This document shows, in pieces, positions 5,952-7,242 of a stretch of DNA of 7,242 nt; the first letter of the stretch is position 1; the number at the start of each line of letters is the position of its first letter. The stretch comes from Zoogloeaceae bacterium. GTDB taxonomy: Bacteria; Pseudomonadota; Gammaproteobacteria; Burkholderiales; Rhodocyclaceae. The notes under the pieces are model-generated. The model was not told the DNA's origin and ran no database searches. It saw nothing but the letters and a program-made list of their open reading frames with translations. The stretch lies in contig JAISPO010000091.1 in assembly GCA_031274855.1 (NCBI GenBank), forward strand, positions 1 through 7,242, read 5' to 3'. Position numbers and translations under genes: made by a program.

Positions 5952-6779
5952 ATGCAGATTCACGCCACCATTGCCGGTCTGCGGGCCGCGCTGAAGAATG
6001 CCGGTCGCATCGCGCTCGTGCCGACCATGGGCAACCTGCACGAAGGCCACATCGCCCTGATGCGGCAGGCGCGCGCCCACGGCGACACCGTGGTGGCGAC
6101 CCTTTTCGTCAATCGCATCCAGTTTCGCGCCGGCGAGGATTTCGACAAATACCCGCGCACCCTGCAAGCTGATTGCGAAAAACTGACTGCCGCCGGTGTC
6201 GATCATCTGTTCGCCCCGTCCGAAGCCGAGATGTACCCGCAGCCGCAGGGCTGCCACGTCGTCCCGCCCGCCGCGCAGGATGGCATCCTTGAAGGCGAGT
6301 TCCGGCCCGGCCATTTCACGGGCGTCGCCACTGTCGTGATGAAACTGTTTCAGATCGTCCGGCCTGCTGCCGCCCTGTTCGGCAAGAAGGACTACCAGCA
6401 GTTGATAATCATTCGCGGCATGGTGACCGATCTCAATCTGCCCATTGAAATCATCGGCGGCGAAACCATCCGCGCTGCCGACGGCTTGGCGCTCTCCTCG
6501 CGCAACGGCTACCTTTCCGCGCAGGAACGGGCCGAAGCGCCAAGGCTCAATCGCGTCATTACCGGCATCGCGGCGGCAATCCGGGCCGGAAATACCGATT
6601 TCACCGGCCTTGAGCGGCAGGCCACCGCCGAATTGACCGCTGCAGGCTGGATTTCGGACTATGTTGCAATACGGAAAAAACTTGATCTACAATGGCCATC
6701 CGCTCACGAATCCGGATTGGTGGTGTTGGCCGCAGCGCGTTTAGGCAGCACGCGCCTCATCGACAATCAGGAAGTGTAG
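5952..6779 (+). CDS. panC: Pantoate--beta-alanine ligase (pantothenate synthetase)
   Basis: PanC activates pantoate with ATP to pantoyl-adenylate and joins it to beta-alanine, making pantothenate. The 275-residue product has the nucleotidyltransferase HxGH motif in PTMGNLHEGH (24-33, H30 and H33), FVNRIQF (52-58, the form I associate with betaproteobacteria in place of FVNPTQF), EDFDKYPRT (62-70), GHFTGVATVV (120-129), FGKKDYQQL (143-151), and DGLALSSRNGYLS (177-189), the last two lying around the adenylate site. I chose the ATG at 5952; the frame is open far upstream, but that extension only shadows panB in another frame and has no family similarity. There is no recognisable ribosome binding site in the 7-nt gap after panB, which suggests translational coupling. 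Confidence 0.95.
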   Translation: MQIHATIAGLRAALKNAGRIALVPTMGNLHEGHIALMRQARAHGDTVVATLFVNRIQFRAGEDFDKYPRTLQADCEKLTAAGVDHLFAPSEAEMYPQPQGCHVVPPAAQDGILEGEFRPGHFTGVATVVMKLFQIVRPAAALFGKKDYQQLIIIRGMVTDLNLPIEIIGGETIRAADGLALSSRNGYLSAQERAEAPRLNRVITGIAAAIRAGNTDFTGLERQATAELTAAGWISDYVAIRKKLDLQWPSAHESGLVVLAAARLGSTRLIDNQEV

Positions 6780-6818
6780 GGCGCCGTGATGTGCTCAGGC
6801 CGGCGGCGCACCAGCAGC

Positions 6819-6836
6819 GGAGGGGGGGGTGGGAGG
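6819..6836 (+). other. G-rich tract between panC and panD (possible G-quadruplex)
   Basis: Eighteen bases here contain only G except two A and one T, including a run of eight G (6822-6829) followed by T, GGG, A and GG. Enough G-runs are present for at least a two-layer quadruplex in the coding-strand DNA or the RNA leader of panD. It begins 65 nt before the panD start codon. Folding is not shown, and the long G run could also be a sequencing length error. Confidence 0.35.
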
Positions 6837-6856
6837 CACCCTCGTGTTTATGTCGT

Positions 6857-6878
6857 TTCCTTTTGCCTGAGAAAGGAA
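6857..6878 (+). promoter_or_regulatory. Small hairpin covering the panD ribosome binding site
   Basis: TTCCTTT (6857-6863) pairs perfectly with AAAGGAA (6872-6878), a 7-bp stem extendable by one U-G pair, with a 6-8 nt loop. The right arm is the AAGGA ribosome binding site, 6 nt before the panD ATG, so the folded RNA would hide it. The stem is A/U-rich and modest in strength; a regulatory role is inferred. Confidence 0.35.
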
Positions 6879-6883
6879 CCACC

Positions 6884-7242
6884 ATGCAACGCATGATGTT
6901 GAAGTCCAAGCTGCACCGTGTCACCGTTACGCAGGCCGAACTGCATTACGAAGGCTCCTGCGCCATCGACGAAGATTTGCTCGACGCCGCCGATATCAAG
7001 GAATACCAGCAAATCGAAATCTGGAACGTCGACAACGGCGAACGTTTCACCACCTACGCCATCAAAGCCGAGCGCGGCTCCGGTACCATTTCCGTCAACG
7101 GCGCCGCCGCCCGCAAAGCCGCGCCGGGCGACCTGCTCATCATCGCCACCTTCGCGATGTACAACGAGATCGAACTCGCCAAATACGAACCCGACCTCGT
7201 CTACGTAGACGCCAGAAACCGCATCACCCGCCACAGCCGCAA
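6884..7242 (+). CDS. panD: Aspartate 1-decarboxylase (PanD), 3' end cut by window
   Basis: PanD decarboxylates aspartate to beta-alanine, the second substrate of PanC. It is made as an inactive proenzyme that cleaves itself between G24 and S25 to form the pyruvoyl cofactor. Both residues are present in LHYEGSCAID (20-29), at the same numbers as in E. coli. Other conserved blocks are MLKSKLHRVTVTQAEL, IWNVDNGERFTTYAI, and AERGSGTISVNGAAARKAAPGDLLIIA. The window holds 119 residues; the family is about 120-130, so only the last few are likely missing. The ATG at 6884 has a good AAGGA at 6873-6877. The gene follows panC by 104 nt with a G-rich tract and a hairpin between, so it may be transcribed with panBC or from its own promoter; I could not identify a convincing promoter. 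Confidence 0.95.
   Translation, partial: MQRMMLKSKLHRVTVTQAELHYEGSCAIDEDLLDAADIKEYQQIEIWNVDNGERFTTYAIKAERGSGTISVNGAAARKAAPGDLLIIATFAMYNEIELAKYEPDLVYVDARNRITRHSR

Noticed and set aside
6781..6809. Hairpin GCGCCG-N17-CGGCGC just after panC as a terminator
   Set aside because: Only 6 bp, a long loop, and no T-run follows; it may be chance in GC-rich sequence.

Overview
The window looks like chromosomal DNA of a high-GC betaproteobacterium, probably near Rhodocyclales. The basis is the gene order purM / hda / HAD-IB phosphatase / pcnB / folK / panB / panC / panD, together with betaproteobacterial sequence traits such as FVNRIQF in PanC and the Hda N-terminus. The placement is inferred from recalled protein families and synteny, not from a search.

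Layout: purM lies on the minus strand and is cut at its 3' end by the left edge. A divergent 162-bp gap holds a candidate purM promoter and a 25-codon open frame. That frame resembles the start of an AI-2E/PerM-type permease and ends in an ATGA overlap with hda, so it may be a deletion scar. On the plus strand, hda overlaps a HAD-IB phosphatase gene by 20 nt. Next comes a two-gene toxin-antitoxin module (DUF6364-like antitoxin, PIN-domain ribonuclease toxin) with its own candidate promoter and inverted repeat. Then follow pcnB and folK (ATGA overlap), panB and panC (7 nt apart), and after a 104-nt gap panD, cut by the right edge.

Functions: purM serves purine synthesis. hda controls DnaA after replication starts. 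pcnB drives RNA polyadenylation and decay. folK serves folate synthesis. panB, panC and panD together supply pantothenate for coenzyme A: PanB makes ketopantoate, PanD makes beta-alanine, and PanC joins pantoate to beta-alanine.

The most unusual feature is the toxin-antitoxin module. It sits inside an otherwise housekeeping cluster and is bounded by a perfect 13-bp direct repeat (2373-2385 and 3174-3186). One copy forms the 3' end of the HAD gene and the other the 3' end of the toxin gene, in the same reading frame, so both proteins end in I-L-S-L plus one or two residues. This looks like the footprint of an insertion at the 3' end of the HAD gene. No rRNA, tRNA, CRISPR array or transposase gene was seen.
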